This document shows positions 25,927 to 34,940 of a stretch of 64,000 nt of DNA, piece after piece. Every line of letters starts with the position of its first letter. Within the stretch, counting starts at the first letter, position 1. The DNA lies in assembly GCA_951813015.1 (NCBI GenBank), contig CATOTG010000013.1, positions 19,854-83,853 on the forward strand. The letters run 5' to 3'. This stretch comes from an uncultured Thermoanaerobaculia bacterium. GTDB taxonomy: Bacteria > Acidobacteriota > Thermoanaerobaculia > Multivoradales > Multivoraceae. The notes under the pieces were generated by a model that was given only the letters and a program-made list of their open reading frames with translations, made no database searches and was not told the DNA's origin. The position numbers and the translations under genes are program-made.

Positions 25927-26820
25927 ATGGCAAGCATGATGCTTCGTTCCCGCTTCCCGACCCTCGCCGCCGTTGCCGCTCTGCTTGCCGCGCCCGTTGC
26001 GGCACAGCAGGATCTCTCGGCCGTCGAGGTGACCGCCGAGCACGTCGCGGGCGCCGTCCACATGCTGACCGGCGACGGCGGCAACATCGGCGTTTCCGCC
26101 GGCGAAGACGGCATCCTGATCGTCGACGATCAGTTCGAGGCCCTGGCCGACAAGATCCGCGCGGCGCTTGCGGCCATCTCCCCCGGTGACCTGGAGTTCG
26201 TCCTGAACACCCACTTCCACTTCGACCACACGGGCGGCAACGTCGTGTTCGGCCGGGAGGCTCTGATCGTGGCGCACACGAACGTGCGCAAGCGCCTGGC
26301 GGAAGGGGCCGGCGTGCGCGGCCGGCCAGCCGAACCTGCGCCGAAGGAGGCCCTGCCGGTCGTGACCTACGACGAGGGCGTGTCGATCCACTTCAACGGT
26401 GAAGAGATCATGATCGGCCACCTGACCGGCGGCCACACGGACGGCGACAGCTTCATCTACTTCACCGACTCGAACGTGGTCCACCTCGGCGACCAGTTCT
26501 TCGCCGGACGTTTTCCGTTCGTCGACATCGGCAACGGCGGCAACGCGGTCGGGCTCAGGGACAGCATCGGCGAAGTGCTCGATCACCTGCCGGCCGACGC
26601 GAAGGTGATTCCGGGGCACGGCGCCCTGTCTTCGGTGGACGATCTGAAGCTGTACCACCGGATGCTCACGGAGTGCGTGGCGACGGTCAAGGCGGGCAAG
26701 GACGCCGGCAAGTCGGTCGAGGAGATCCAGGCCGCCGGACTCCCGGACGAGTGGGACGGCTGGGGCTCCGGCTTCATCAACGAGTCGGCCTTCATCGGGT
26801 TCATCTTCGAGAGCCTGTAG
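25927..26820 (+). CDS. secreted metallo-beta-lactamase-fold hydrolase
   Basis: 297 residues starting MASMMLRSRF, with a signal peptide ending near APVAAQQ. The ATG at 25927 follows GAGGA. Zinc ligands are clear: HFHFDH at residues 96-101, then a His in GGHTDGDSF, and PGHGALSS. The pattern resembles subclass-B3-like and quinoprotein-relay-type MBL proteins, which are periplasmic and of varied function. Beta-lactamase activity is possible but not shown. The following PQQ-propeller gene is 10 nt downstream, so the two are probably co-transcribed. Confidence 0.85.
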   Translation: MASMMLRSRFPTLAAVAALLAAPVAAQQDLSAVEVTAEHVAGAVHMLTGDGGNIGVSAGEDGILIVDDQFEALADKIRAALAAISPGDLEFVLNTHFHFDHTGGNVVFGREALIVAHTNVRKRLAEGAGVRGRPAEPAPKEALPVVTYDEGVSIHFNGEEIMIGHLTGGHTDGDSFIYFTDSNVVHLGDQFFAGRFPFVDIGNGGNAVGLRDSIGEVLDHLPADAKVIPGHGALSSVDDLKLYHRMLTECVATVKAGKDAGKSVEEIQAAGLPDEWDGWGSGFINESAFIGFIFESL

Positions 26821-26830
26821 GAGCGCTTCG

Positions 26831-28297
26831 ATGAGGGGTTCCTTCACGGCGCGGCCCGCGCAGCGCATCGCCGCCGCCGATGTCGGCGTGGCTGCCAACA
26901 CACGCCGGGCCTACCGGAATCAGGCCGACTGCCTTGCGGATAAAACGGTGCGCGCGGGCCGTGCGCGGGTCGGTCTGCTGCGTTACATCTGTTGCGGTCT
27001 GCTGGTCGCTCCGGGTCTGGCCGCCGCGCCGCCAGCCTCGGAACCCGCCTCGGAGATCGAAGGCGGCTGGCCGGCCTGGCGCGGCCCCAGCCGGACCGGG
27101 TCGGCGCCGGGCGGGAACCCGCCGATCGAGTGGTCCGAAACGAAGAACGTGCGCTGGAAGAAGGCGGTGCCGGGTCTCGGGCTGTCCTCGCCGATCGTCT
27201 GGGGCGAACGGCTGTACCTGACGACCGCCGTGCCGACGGGGGAGAAGGCCGAGAACGCGCCTCCGGCCGGCAGGCGTGACGGCATTCCGCCGGACCAGGT
27301 CCTGAGCTACGAGGTCCACGCCCTGGACCGAGCGAACGGGTCGACGGCGTGGAAGCGGACCGTGCGTACGGAGGCGCCGTCCGGCGGCACTCATCCCGAC
27401 GGCGCCTGGGCCACCGGGTCGCCGGTCACGGACGGCGAAGTGCTGATCGCCTTCTTCGGTTCGCAGGGCCTCTACGCCTTCGATCTGGATGGGACCGAAC
27501 TCTGGCGCCGCGACTTCGGCGACATGAGGACCCGGCTCGGCTTCGGCGAGGGCAGCTCGCCGGCGCTGTACGGAGACCGCGTGTTCGTCATCTGGGATCA
27601 CGAGGACGAGTCCTTCATGGTCGCCCTCGACAAGACGACGGGGCGGGAAATCTGGCGCCGCGACCGCGACGAGATGACCGCCTGGACGACGCCCCTCGTG
27701 GTCGAGCACGGCGGCCGCGTCCAGGTCGTCACCAGCGCGACGAACCGCGTCCGCTCCTATGACGCGGACACCGGCGAGCCGATCTGGCAGGCGACGGGCA
27801 TGACCCTGAACGCGATCCCGTCGCCGGTGTACTCCGATGGCGTCGTCTACCTGACGAGCGGTTTTCGAGGCAGCAAGCTGCTCGCGGTGCGGCTCGACGG
27901 GGCCGAGGGCGATGTCACCGGGACAAAGCAGGTGATCTGGTCGGTCGACCGGGACACGCCGTACGTGCCCTCGCCGCTGCTGCACGACGGCGTCATCTAC
28001 TTCACCAAGTCGAACAGCGGCATCCTCTCCGCCTACGACGCGGCGACGGGCGAGGCTCTCTACGCGAACCAGCGGCTGGGCGCGGTACGCAACGTCTACG
28101 CGTCGCCCGTTGGAGTCGGCGACCGCGTCTACTTCAGCAGCCGGGACGGCGAGTTCCTCGTCGCGAAAGCGGGCCCGACCTTCGAGGTCCTCGCCGAGAG
28201 CGAACTCGACGATCGCTTCGACGCCTCGCCCGCCATCGTCGGCGACGTCATCTACCTGCGCGGCCGCCGCAACCTTTACTGCATCGCTGCGCCGTAG
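26831..28297 (+). CDS. PQQ-type beta-propeller (BamB-like) exported protein
   Basis: 488 residues from the ATG at 26831, which follows GGAG. An in-frame GTG at 26948 would start directly at a signal peptide (LLRYICCGLLVAPGLAAA) and may be the true start; the first 39 residues look out of place. The body is a PQQ-like propeller: GWPAWRGPSRTGSAPG, GLGLSSPIVWGERLYLTTAV, TGREIWRRDRDE and SGILSAYDAATGEALY. Proteins of this type are often annotated as PQQ-binding-like without evidence of cofactor use. It is close behind the MBL gene. Confidence 0.82.
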   Translation: MRGSFTARPAQRIAAADVGVAANTRRAYRNQADCLADKTVRAGRARVGLLRYICCGLLVAPGLAAAPPASEPASEIEGGWPAWRGPSRTGSAPGGNPPIEWSETKNVRWKKAVPGLGLSSPIVWGERLYLTTAVPTGEKAENAPPAGRRDGIPPDQVLSYEVHALDRANGSTAWKRTVRTEAPSGGTHPDGAWATGSPVTDGEVLIAFFGSQGLYAFDLDGTELWRRDFGDMRTRLGFGEGSSPALYGDRVFVIWDHEDESFMVALDKTTGREIWRRDRDEMTAWTTPLVVEHGGRVQVVTSATNRVRSYDADTGEPIWQATGMTLNAIPSPVYSDGVVYLTSGFRGSKLLAVRLDGAEGDVTGTKQVIWSVDRDTPYVPSPLLHDGVIYFTKSNSGILSAYDAATGEALYANQRLGAVRNVYASPVGVGDRVYFSSRDGEFLVAKAGPTFEVLAESELDDRFDASPAIVGDVIYLRGRRNLYCIAAP

Positions 28298-28396
28298 ACG
28301 CCTGCGCGTCGGTGGCGCCCGCCTGTCCGGGGCGCAGGGTCGGCAGCTTGTCGCCTGGCGGACGCAGCTTGTCGCCTGGCGGACAATGGGCGGCGG

Positions 28397-28618
28397 TCAG
28401 GCGAGCATCCAGCGCAGGACGCCCACCGCGACCGACGCAAGACCGATTCCCCACAGCACCAGACGGAGTTCCAGGGCCTTCAGGTCCGCCTTCGGAGCTA
28501 CTCCTTCCGAGACGGCAGCGCGTACCGTCTCGACCAGCGCCTCGGCGTGGGCTGCTGGCAGACCTGCCGCCTCGAGCTTGCGGGCTGCGGCCAGAGTGTC
28601 GAACGTTGCGGTGCTCAT
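28397..28618 (-). CDS. small DUF1640-like coiled-coil protein with C-terminal membrane helix
   Basis: 73 residues. It starts MSTATFDTLAAARKLEAAG and continues with a short helical coil (KADLKALELRLVL) and a terminal membrane helix (LASVAVGVLRWMLA). This layout matches short bacterial DUF1640 (CCDC90/MCUR1-like) proteins, here with a very short coil. Function unknown. It is 9 nt downstream of the DUF255 gene stop on the opposite side (both on -), so it lies at the 3' end of the neighbour's transcript or has its own. Confidence 0.68.
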   Translation of the reverse strand: MSTATFDTLAAARKLEAAGLPAAHAEALVETVRAAVSEGVAPKADLKALELRLVLWGIGLASVAVGVLRWMLA

Positions 28619-28627
28619 TGCGTCAGT

Positions 28628-31114
28628 CTAGAACTGGTTTGCGTCGTGGAAAGCAACGACGGGAAGCTCGAGCACCAGCGTTTCGGGCAGGAGGCACACC
28701 CGGTCGTCGCAGGCCTGGAGGCGGACGGAGATGGGGACGGAGACGGGGAGCGGTTCCGGTCGGGTGTCCGGACGAATACGGAACCTGATGCGCTGGGCGC
28801 CTTCGTAGATCAGAACGTCGCCGGACTGGGCGCCGACCCGGGTTCGTCGGGGCTCGGGATAGCGAAGGTCGGCTGTCCGGAAGCCGTTGCCGGCGCCGAC
28901 CACCCGGGTGCCGATCAAGTCTTCCTGGAGCGGCTCGGGACCGTTCAGGCGCCAGCCATCCTTGATCACGAGGTCGAGGTCGACCTCGTACTCGCCTGAA
29001 GCGGGGCCGGGCCGCAGGGTGGCGGTGGCGAGGACGGCGCCGTTGCCTGCGGTGTCGCGCGGACCGGCATCACCGTCGAGGGCGACGGCCAGGGCGGTGA
29101 GCATGTAGGTGAAGGCGGCGGGCGCCCGTTCGATGCTTTCGGCGAAGGCGGCGACCGTGGCGAGAGCCCGGTTGAGCGATTGCGGGTCCCCGGTGCGGCG
29201 GCCGAGTTCGGCCAGGGCGCGGGCGGCGACCGAGTTGCCCGAGGGGACGGCGCCGTCGGTCGGGCTCTTGGGCTGGGCGATCAGCAGGTTGGCCTTCTCC
29301 CGCTCGGCGATGAAGAAACCGTGTCCCAGGCTTTGCGGGGAGGCCGGGTCGGCGGGTCCGGGATCCCAGAAGCGCTCGATCATTTCGGTGGCTGCGGCCT
29401 GAGACCGTTCGAGCCAGTGCTTGTCGCCCGTCACGTCGTAAAGGGCAACGAACGCGTGCGCCAGGTGGGCGTAGTCCTGAACCAGGCCCGGCGTCGAGGC
29501 TTCGCCGTCGAGCCAGACTCGCCAGAGACCGCCGTCCCCGCGCCGGCAGACCTTCCAGAGGAACTCCGCCGATCGAGCCGCGGCCTCCGCGTAGGCCGGC
29601 TCGCCCAACGCGTCGGCGGCCTCTGCCAGCCCGCGGATCATCATGCCGTTCCAGGAGGTGAGGATCTTGTCGTCGCGCAGCGGGTGCAGGCGCTCTTCGC
29701 GGACGTGGTAAAGGCGCTTCCGGATCCGGTCGAGCCGGCCAAGGAGATCCTCGAGCGGCAGTCCAAGGTCGCCGGCGCTCTCGTCGAGCGGTCGGTCGAG
29801 GAACAGGATGTTCCGGTGCTCGAAGTTGCCCTGGTCGGTGACGCCGAACACCCGGATCGCCAACTCCGCGTCGTCCCCGTCCGAATCCGGGTTGTCTGCG
29901 AGTGCGGCGCGGAGCTGGTCCTTCGTCCAGACGAAGAACTCGCCCTCCACCGACTCGCCGCCGGCCGCTTCACTGTCCGCGTCGGTGGCGGAGTAGAAGG
30001 CGCCGCCGGGCGACGTCATGTCCCGCAGGACGTAGTCGGCCGTCTCGCGCGCCACGCGCGCAAGCAGCGGATCGCCGGTCAGCCGGTAGGCCAGGGCGTA
30101 GGCGCGGAGCAGGTGGGCCTGGTTGTAGAGCATCTTCTCGAAGTGGGGCACGAGCCACTGTCCGTCGACGGAGTAGCGGTGGAAGCCGCCGCCGACCTGG
30201 TCGTGGATGCCGCCCCGGGCCATCGCGCGGAGGGTGAGCAGGGCCGCGTCCAGCGGTTCCCGGTCGCCGGTACGCAGCGCCTCCTCGAGCAGGAGCAGGA
30301 GGTTCGTTTCGTTCGGGAACCTGGGCGCGCCGCCGAAGCCGCCGTGGACGCGGTCCGTGCTCGCAATCAGGCCTGCCGCAGCCTGAGTGATCACGGTGCG
30401 GCCCAGGTTCTTCGCCGTTCCGCGCGCGGAGGTGATCTGCTGGACCAGGTCGGTGATTTGGGCAGCGGTCGTTTCCAGGTCAGCGCGCCGCTCCCGCCAG
30501 GCGGCGTCGACTTGCTGCATGAGATGGACGAACTGCTGCGGCGGAAAGTAGGTCGCGCCGAAGAACGGCCTGCGGTCGGGCAGCAGAAAGCTCGACATCG
30601 GCCAGCCGCCGCGCTGTTGGGTGACCTGGACCGCCGTCATGTAGATGTCGTCGATGTCGGGACGCTGCTCGCGGTCGACCTTGATGCAGATGAACTTCTC
30701 GTTCATCAGCCGGGCGACTTCGACGTTGTCGAAGCTCTCGCGCTCCATCACATGGCACCAGTGGCAGGTCGAGTAACCGATCGACAGGAAGACCGGCTTG
30801 TCCTCTGCCTTCGCCCGTTCGAAGGCCTCCTCGCCCCAGGGGAACCAGTCGACCGGATTGTGGGCGTGCTGGCGCAGATAGGGCGAGGTCTCGAGGATCA
30901 GGCGGTTCAGGAACAGCGGCCGGCCGTTGGCGTCCAGGTGCTCGGTGCGCGGCTCGTAGTCGGCCGGCATCGAGGCGCGCGCCGCTTCCAGCCGGGCCTG
31001 AAGCTCCGGCGGGCGTGGTGCGGCCCCCGGGGCAGGGGCGATGGAGGCGGAGGGCGTTGCCATGGTGATCAGCGCGACGGCGAGGCCTCCTGCAACCCAG
31101 GCGGCGTTGGGCAC
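28628..31114 (-). CDS. DUF255 (YyaL/SSP411-type) thioredoxin-like protein with DsbD-like C-terminal domain
   Basis: 828 residues, longer than the usual 650-700. After a signal or membrane segment comes the DUF255 thioredoxin-like domain with GYSTCHWCHVMERESF (Cys117, Cys120), then an alpha/alpha toroid-like region (GGIHDQVGGGFHRYSVDG, VPHFEKMLYNQAHLL). The last about 130 residues (EVDLDLVIKDGWRLNGPEP, then LQACDDRVCLLPETL) resemble the DsbD N-terminal/DsbC-corrector domain with a Cys pair. That pairing suggests an extracytoplasmic disulfide role. The YyaL family's reaction is not settled. Confidence 0.83.
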   Translation of the reverse strand: MPNAAWVAGGLAVALITMATPSASIAPAPGAAPRPPELQARLEAARASMPADYEPRTEHLDANGRPLFLNRLILETSPYLRQHAHNPVDWFPWGEEAFERAKAEDKPVFLSIGYSTCHWCHVMERESFDNVEVARLMNEKFICIKVDREQRPDIDDIYMTAVQVTQQRGGWPMSSFLLPDRRPFFGATYFPPQQFVHLMQQVDAAWRERRADLETTAAQITDLVQQITSARGTAKNLGRTVITQAAAGLIASTDRVHGGFGGAPRFPNETNLLLLLEEALRTGDREPLDAALLTLRAMARGGIHDQVGGGFHRYSVDGQWLVPHFEKMLYNQAHLLRAYALAYRLTGDPLLARVARETADYVLRDMTSPGGAFYSATDADSEAAGGESVEGEFFVWTKDQLRAALADNPDSDGDDAELAIRVFGVTDQGNFEHRNILFLDRPLDESAGDLGLPLEDLLGRLDRIRKRLYHVREERLHPLRDDKILTSWNGMMIRGLAEAADALGEPAYAEAAARSAEFLWKVCRRGDGGLWRVWLDGEASTPGLVQDYAHLAHAFVALYDVTGDKHWLERSQAAATEMIERFWDPGPADPASPQSLGHGFFIAEREKANLLIAQPKSPTDGAVPSGNSVAARALAELGRRTGDPQSLNRALATVAAFAESIERAPAAFTYMLTALAVALDGDAGPRDTAGNGAVLATATLRPGPASGEYEVDLDLVIKDGWRLNGPEPLQEDLIGTRVVGAGNGFRTADLRYPEPRRTRVGAQSGDVLIYEGAQRIRFRIRPDTRPEPLPVSVPISVRLQACDDRVCLLPETLVLELPVVAFHDANQF

Positions 31115-31433
31115 GGCTCCCGAGGATACCCGCCCCGAACCCTCTCGCGAGCTTTAGCCTTGTCCCGCGAGTTCGAGCACCGCCGCGCGCGCCGCGGGCG
31201 GGGGCATCGACGTCCACCGCGGCCTCGCCCGCGCCGGGGTCGTGGGCGTTCTTCGGCTCATCCCGTCCTCGCCTGGGAGCTTGTGCCGCGGACTTGCGGG
31301 TTGCATGCCTCGGCTCAAGCTCCTTGGGCCGTGTGCGTTTGGATCAGCCGCGTCGGGTTGTAGGCGCCCGCCTGAGGGTTGCGTTCCTCGGCTCAAGCTC
31401 CCACAGGCCGTGTGCGCTGCTACATTCGCCGGG
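31115..31433. other. 319-nt divergent intergenic region
   Basis: No gene is supported. It contains a direct repeat with a 78-nt period (31298 and 31376). The second copy ends next to the start of the AlkD-like gene. Confidence 0.6.
31298..31425. repeat. direct repeat, 78-nt period
   Basis: The block gggttgc, followed by cctcggctcaagctcc and ggccgtgtgcg, occurs at 31298 and 31376 with about 30 nt of unrelated sequence between. It lies directly upstream of the AlkD-like start. Confidence 0.75.
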
Positions 31434-32300
31434 ATGGAGGAACTGCGGCCCCCGGCGTCTGGTCGGAAGCTGATTCTGGAGCTGCGGCGCGAGCTGGCGG
31501 CGGCCGCCGACCCCGTCCGGGCGCAGGGGCAGCAGGCCTACATGAAGTCGGAAATGCGCTTCTGGGGCGTGAAGACGCCGGAACTGCGGAAGATCGGCCG
31601 GGCCGTGTTTCGGCGCTACGCGCTGGAAGGCTTCGAGGAGTGGCGGTCGACCGTGCTCGCCCTGTGGCGCACGGCGGGCCGCCGCGAGGAGCGCCACGCG
31701 GCAATCGACCTCAGCGGCTTTCCCGCCTACAAGCCGTTGCGCACGATGAAGGCGCTGCCCGTGTTCGAGGAGATCGTCGTCTCGGGCGCGTGGTGGGACT
31801 ATGTCGACGCCGTTGCCAGCCATCGACTGCGGGAGCTGGTCGAGCGCTACCCGAAGACGATGGCGCGCCGAATGCGGATCTGGAGCCGCTGCCCGGACAT
31901 GTGGAAGCGGCGCGCGTCGATGATCTGTCAGCTCGGCCGCAAGGGAAACACGGACCTCGATCTTCTCCACGCGACGATCGAGGAGAACCTCCTCGGGTCG
32001 CGCTTCGGTGACGAGTTCTTCATCCGCAAGGCGATCGGCTGGGCGCTGCGCGACCTGGCCTGGCACGACCCGGAGGAAGTGCGCCGGTTCGTCCGGGAGC
32101 ACGAGGAACGTCTGAGCCCGCTGAGCCGCCGCGAAGCGCTCAGGAACCTTCATGGCGCGCTTGCGCGCCATGAACGACCCGGTCCCCGCGCCGGTCCTCC
32201 GGCTCGGGGACGACACCTGGATGGCGCGCGTGCGCGCAATGCGCAACCCGCACCCGGCGCCGGTCATCCGGCGCGGAAACGACGCACCGGGAGCGGGTGA
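31434..32300 (+). CDS. DNA alkylation repair protein (AlkD-like HEAT-repeat glycosylase family)
   Basis: 288 residues from the ATG at 31434 (MEELRPPASGRKL). AlkD-type HEAT-repeat features are clear: MRFWGVKTPELRKIGR, a tandem helical array, WWDYVDAVASHRLREL and FFIRKAIGWALRDLAWHDP. AlkD proteins remove bulky or cationic alkylated bases. The family usually ends soon after the LSRREALRNL-like segment. Here about 50 more residues (from 32150) are read through a perfect inverted repeat and a 69-nt duplicated block, so the tail is probably acquired and not functional. The stop overlaps the next gene's start by 4 nt. Confidence 0.85.
   Translation: MEELRPPASGRKLILELRRELAAAADPVRAQGQQAYMKSEMRFWGVKTPELRKIGRAVFRRYALEGFEEWRSTVLALWRTAGRREERHAAIDLSGFPAYKPLRTMKALPVFEEIVVSGAWWDYVDAVASHRLRELVERYPKTMARRMRIWSRCPDMWKRRASMICQLGRKGNTDLDLLHATIEENLLGSRFGDEFFIRKAIGWALRDLAWHDPEEVRRFVREHEERLSPLSRREALRNLHGALARHERPGPRAGPPARGRHLDGARARNAQPAPGAGHPARKRRTGSG
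32150..32290. repeat. palindrome and 69-nt-period direct repeat
   Basis: An 11-bp perfect inverted repeat (TCATGGCGCGC at 32150-32160 with GCGCGCCATGA at 32163-32173). The block beginning atggcgcgc recurs at 32221, 69 nt from 32152, with moderate divergence. It is translated as the tail of the AlkD-like protein, and its hairpins could attenuate transcription into the next gene. Confidence 0.75.
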
Positions 32301-34621
32301 CGAGGCTGGCGCCAAATCGACGGCGGCGGACCGTTCCGTTCGCGATGCTCCTGCTGCCGGCGGTGTTCGCCTGCGGCGCCGGCGATTCTTCGCTGCGCTG
32401 GGTCGACTGGGCGAAGCAGACCCATCGCCAGGTCGTCGTCGACCGCGAACCGGGCCAGTACCTCGGCCACCCGACGACCGTGCTGCTTTCCGACGAGCGC
32501 TCGATTCTGGCCGTCTACCCGAAGGGCCACGGCGCCGGCGCGATCACGATGAAGCGCAGCGACGACGGCGGCCTGACCTGGAGCGAACGTATGCCGACGC
32601 CGGCGAGCTGGGAGACGTCGATGGAGACGCCGACCGTGTTCCCGGTCGATCTCGCGGACGGGCGGCGGCGGCTCATCATGTTCTCGGGGCTCTACCCGGT
32701 GCGGATGGCGCGGTCCGAGGACGAAGGCGAGACCTGGACGGAACTCGAGCCGATCGGTCACTTCGGAGGCATTGTCGCGATGTCGTCCGTTGAGCGACTG
32801 CGAAGCGTCGACGGCGAGTTGATGGCCCTGTTTCACGACGACGGACGCTTCCTGCGCCGCCGGACCTCCCGCCACGAGCGGATTCCCGGCGTCGAGCCGG
32901 AGTTCAAGGTCTACAAGACGATCTCGCTCGACGACGGATTGACGTGGTCGGAACCGGAGGTCATCGCGACGCACCCCGAGGCGCACCTTTGTGAACCGGG
33001 GCTGATTCGGTCGCCCGACGGGCGCGAAATCGCCGTGTTGCTGCGGGAGAACAGCCGCCAGTTCAACTCCTTCGTCATCTTCTCGCGGGATGAGGGGCGC
33101 ACCTGGAGCCGTCCGGTGGAGCTGCCTTCGTCGCTTGCGGGCGACCGGCACGTCGGCCGCTACACGGCGGACGGTCGGCTGTTCGTGACCTTCCGCGACC
33201 AGGCGCCGTCCAGCCCGTGGCGGGGCGACTGGGTGGGTTGGCTCGGCCGCTACGAGGACCTGCGCCGCGGCAGGCGGGAACCCTCGGCCGGCGAGGCGCG
33301 GGTGCGGCTCATGGATAACACGTACGCTGCGGACACCGCGTATCCCGGTCTGGAGTTGTTGCCCGACGGGACCTTCGTCGCGACGACGTACGGTCACTTC
33401 ACGGCGGGCGAGGAGCCATGGGTTGCATCGGTGCGATTCACCGCGGCCGAGCTGGACCAGGCCGCGGCGTCCGCGTCCGCCGAAGCGCCGGCCAGACCCG
33501 TGCTCCGGGTCGGGACGAGCGGCGACTATCCGCCGTTCTCCACCGTCGCGGCGAACGGCGGAGGCGATCCGCCGGTAGATTCTGAAGCGCGCGGCGGCTT
33601 CGCGATCGAAGTCGCCGGGCGGCTGGCAACGGATCTGGGCTACGACGTGGAGTTCCGGTCCTTCGATTGGCCCAACTTGACGGCCGCCGTGCGGTCCGGC
33701 GACTTCGACATCGGGATGAGCGGCGTCACCTGGAGGCCTGAGCGTGCCGCGGTGGGGTGGATGAGTCGGGCGGTCGCCGCGGGCGGGCCTTGCGTGGTCA
33801 CCGATGCGGACAGCCCGAACACTCCGCGCCGGATCGCGGTGAACCGCGGCGGAATCCTCGAGCGCTGGACGCGGCAGCGCCATCAGGGCACGGCGACCGA
33901 AGTCATCGCCGTCGACGACAATCTCTCTCTTCCCGGCCGCCTCGAACGGGCCGAAGTGGACGCCTTCGTCACCGACTCGTTCGAGGTCGAGCACTTCGGC
34001 CGCGACGGCTGGCGGCGCCGCTGCGAACCGCCGCTCGACCGCAAGGTGTTCTGGATCAGCCCGAAACGGGCCGAGGATCTCGGGCCGGCGGTCGACCGCT
34101 GGATTCAGCGGAATGAGGGCTGGCTGGAGGCGAGACGCGAGGAGTGGTTTGGCAGCCGCCAGGAACGGGACGAGCTGGACCATCTGCTCGACCTGACGGC
34201 CCGTCGACTCTCCTTCATGCCGCCCATCGCGGCCTGGAAAAAGGAGCGTGGTCTGGCGATCGAGGACCTGGAGCGGGAGCGGGTGGTGCTTGAGGCGGCG
34301 GAGCGGACCGCGGTCGAGTTCGGGCTCGATCCGGCGCCGGTGAGGGACTGGTTCGCGTTGCAGATCGATCTGGCGAAGGCCGTGCAGCGCCGCAGCGCGG
34401 GGGTGCAGTCGACGTTGAGCCTGGAGGAGATTCGTCCGGCGCTCAACCGTTTGGGAGAACGCCAGGTGCGCGCGCTGCGAGTGCTCGCGACGCGAGCGCG
34501 CGAGCCGGAAACGTCGGCATTCGAGCTTCTCGGGCCGTATCTCGACAGCGGGGAAGTTGACCGTGTGCGGGCCGGCGTGACCAGGGTCCTTGCCGATCTG
34601 ACGGGAGTGACCGGAGACTGA
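32297..34621 (+). CDS. lipoprotein fusion: BNR/sialidase-type propeller + cyclohexadienyl dehydratase-like + AroQ-type chorismate mutase
   Basis: 774 residues. Lipoprotein signal with a lipobox ending at Cys26 (LLLPAVFAC). Residues about 35-385 are a sialidase-type propeller with four Asp boxes: SDDGGLTW 88-95, SEDEGETW 140-147, SLDDGLTW 210-217, SRDEGRTW 263-270. Residues about 400-610 resemble periplasmic PheC/ArcC cyclohexadienyl dehydratase of the solute-binding-protein fold: LRVGTSGDYPPFS, MSGVTWRPERA, IAVNRGGILERW, VDAFVTDSFEVEHF. Residues about 622-774 match exported AroQ-type chorismate mutase (RLSFMPPIAAWKKERGLAIED). The last two domains would convert chorismate to prephenate and then to phenylpyruvate outside the cytoplasm. 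The propeller's role is unclear; sialidase activity is not implied. Confidence 0.82.
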   Translation: MTRLAPNRRRRTVPFAMLLLPAVFACGAGDSSLRWVDWAKQTHRQVVVDREPGQYLGHPTTVLLSDERSILAVYPKGHGAGAITMKRSDDGGLTWSERMPTPASWETSMETPTVFPVDLADGRRRLIMFSGLYPVRMARSEDEGETWTELEPIGHFGGIVAMSSVERLRSVDGELMALFHDDGRFLRRRTSRHERIPGVEPEFKVYKTISLDDGLTWSEPEVIATHPEAHLCEPGLIRSPDGREIAVLLRENSRQFNSFVIFSRDEGRTWSRPVELPSSLAGDRHVGRYTADGRLFVTFRDQAPSSPWRGDWVGWLGRYEDLRRGRREPSAGEARVRLMDNTYAADTAYPGLELLPDGTFVATTYGHFTAGEEPWVASVRFTAAELDQAAASASAEAPARPVLRVGTSGDYPPFSTVAANGGGDPPVDSEARGGFAIEVAGRLATDLGYDVEFRSFDWPNLTAAVRSGDFDIGMSGVTWRPERAAVGWMSRAVAAGGPCVVTDADSPNTPRRIAVNRGGILERWTRQRHQGTATEVIAVDDNLSLPGRLERAEVDAFVTDSFEVEHFGRDGWRRRCEPPLDRKVFWISPKRAEDLGPAVDRWIQRNEGWLEARREEWFGSRQERDELDHLLDLTARRLSFMPPIAAWKKERGLAIEDLERERVVLEAAERTAVEFGLDPAPVRDWFALQIDLAKAVQRRSAGVQSTLSLEEIRPALNRLGERQVRALRVLATRAREPETSAFELLGPYLDSGEVDRVRAGVTRVLADLTGVTGD

Positions 34622-34940
34622 CGCATCGGTTTCCAGGGCGTGGTCAGCGGTGATTCCCGGCCGTTGGCTGCTGGGCCTCGTGCCAGTCGTGGTCGCCGGG
34701 GCTGAGCGGCGTGGTCAGCGGTGATTCCGGCCGTTGGCTGCTGGGCCTCGTGCCAGTCGTGGTCGCCGGGGCTGAGCGGCGTGGCCAGCGGTGATTCCCG
34801 GCCGTTGGCTGCTGGAGGACGGACAGGATCAAGCAGCAAGCGGCTGTGCTTGCGTTTCGGCGGGAGCTTCCGGACCGCAAGCCGAAGGCGCGGGTGACGA
34901 AGGGGAGCGGAAGCGGCCGCCGGTCAGGCCGCCGCCCCGT
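34622..34940. other. 319-nt convergent intergenic region filled by a tandem repeat
   Basis: No gene is supported. About 178 nt are a three-copy 70/71-nt repeat (34639-34816). The rest shows nothing recognisable. Confidence 0.65.
34639..34816. repeat. tandem repeat, 70/71-nt period, about 2.5 copies
   Basis: Units start cgtggtcagcggtgattcc at 34639, 34710 and 34780. They differ by only a few bases; the third stops after about 37 nt. No spacers, so it is not a CRISPR array. Confidence 0.92.

Noticed and set aside
26831..26947. N-terminal 39 residues of the PQQ-propeller protein as a remnant of a DNA-binding or integrase gene (NTRRAYRN)
   Set aside because: The resemblance is only a few residues and no catalytic part follows; a later start at 26948 explains it more simply.
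34639..34816. Possible short CRISPR array
   Set aside because: The units are 70/71 nt with no unique spacers between identical repeats and no cas genes nearby, so it is a plain tandem repeat.
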